From Vibrio celticus (GTDB lineage: Bacteria > Pseudomonadota > Gammaproteobacteria > Enterobacterales > Vibrionaceae): a stretch of 64,000 bases of DNA. The DNA lies in contig NZ_AP025464.1 of NCBI RefSeq assembly GCF_024347335.1, positions 1 to 64,000 of the forward strand, read 5' to 3'. The position numbers were made by a program, and so were the translations under genes. Below the pieces are notes generated by a model. That model was not told where the DNA came from and did no database searches. It saw only the letters and a program-made list of their open reading frames with translations. Positions 63,960 through 64,000 of this stretch are shown here, in pieces. Positions within the stretch are counted from its first letter, which is position 1. Each line of letters begins with the position of its first letter.

Positions 63960-64000
63960 GTGATTAGAAAAGCGTTTAAACTCAAAGTTAACATGGATCA
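63960..64000 (+). CDS. rhaM: L-rhamnose mutarotase, start only
   Basis: GTG at 63960 follows GGAGGCGTTAG and opens VIRKAFKLKVNMDQ, which resembles the conserved RhaM start MIRKAFVMQVNPD. The window ends after 13 codons. RhaM interconverts rhamnose anomers and often follows rhaBAD, which supports the call. Partial. Confidence 0.7.
   Translation, partial: MIRKAFKLKVNMD

Noticed and set aside
1..64000. tRNA or rRNA genes
   Set aside because: I saw no cloverleaf-like or rRNA-conserved sequence, though a covariance-model scan would be needed to be sure.

Overview
The window looks like a marine Vibrio (Vibrionaceae) chromosome segment. The reasoning is that the tdh tail, the KdgR-type IclR regulator, the DUF294/exonuclease pair and the chemoreceptor read like Vibrio proteins, and base composition is moderate. 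No rRNA, tRNA or CRISPR array was seen. The species cannot be named from the sequence alone.

Layout. 1-6.8 kb is eroded DNA: an IS6-family tail, a LysR tail, two tandem old-yellow-enzyme genes (one wrecked, one with a poly-A frameshift), an IS5 scrap, an SRPBCC protein and a group II intron whose reverse transcriptase is broken. 6.9-14 kb is a tight minus-strand operon with two tyrosine-recombinase-fold proteins and several unrecognised proteins. It abuts the last 55 codons of threonine dehydrogenase (tdh) and is probably an integrated element. 14.8-16.6 kb holds IS110 and IS66 wrecks.

16.7-36.4 kb is the uronate arm of a polysaccharide utilisation region: heparinase II/III-like lyase and uxaC (both frameshifted), SSS symporters (one intact, two broken), a secreted beta-helix protein (broken), a kdgR-like regulator, kduD, a ygjV-like gene, kdgF, an RpiB/LacAB-type isomerase, eda, kdgK and a GH88 unsaturated glucuronyl hydrolase. 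A housekeeping-like pair (3'-5' exonuclease and cNMP/CBS/DUF294 protein) sits inside it. 36.5-39.4 kb has intron and IS5 relics and a chemoreceptor.

39.5-64 kb is the extracellular and rhamnose arm: two related jelly-roll lyases (PL28-like, one fused to a lipoprotein module), a second lipoprotein with the module but no lyase, an AraC regulator, two rhamnulokinase genes, two beta-propeller lyases (PL24- and PL25-like), a KdgM-type porin, a DJ-1/PfpI protein and rhaBAD followed by the start of rhaM. Nested insertion sequences (IS1111-type inside IS3 inside IS66), an IS4 and IS5 copies break up this half.

Reading the genes together: secreted and lipid-anchored lyases would cut a polymer containing both rhamnose and uronate, most plausibly ulvan. 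Oligomers would enter by the KdgM porin and SSS symporter. GH88 would release the unsaturated uronate, and KdgF, the RpiB-like isomerase, KduD, KdgK and Eda would convert it to pyruvate and glyceraldehyde-3-phosphate, while RhaA, RhaB and RhaD process rhamnose. A recurring 12-bp motif, roughly GCAAAWTTTGMC, lies upstream of most genes of the extracellular/rhamnose half, and KdgR-like boxes lie upstream of the uronate genes. This suggests two regulons. No sulfatase gene was found in the window. Many genes carry frameshifts or stops. Some of these could be sequencing errors, but others are base substitutions.
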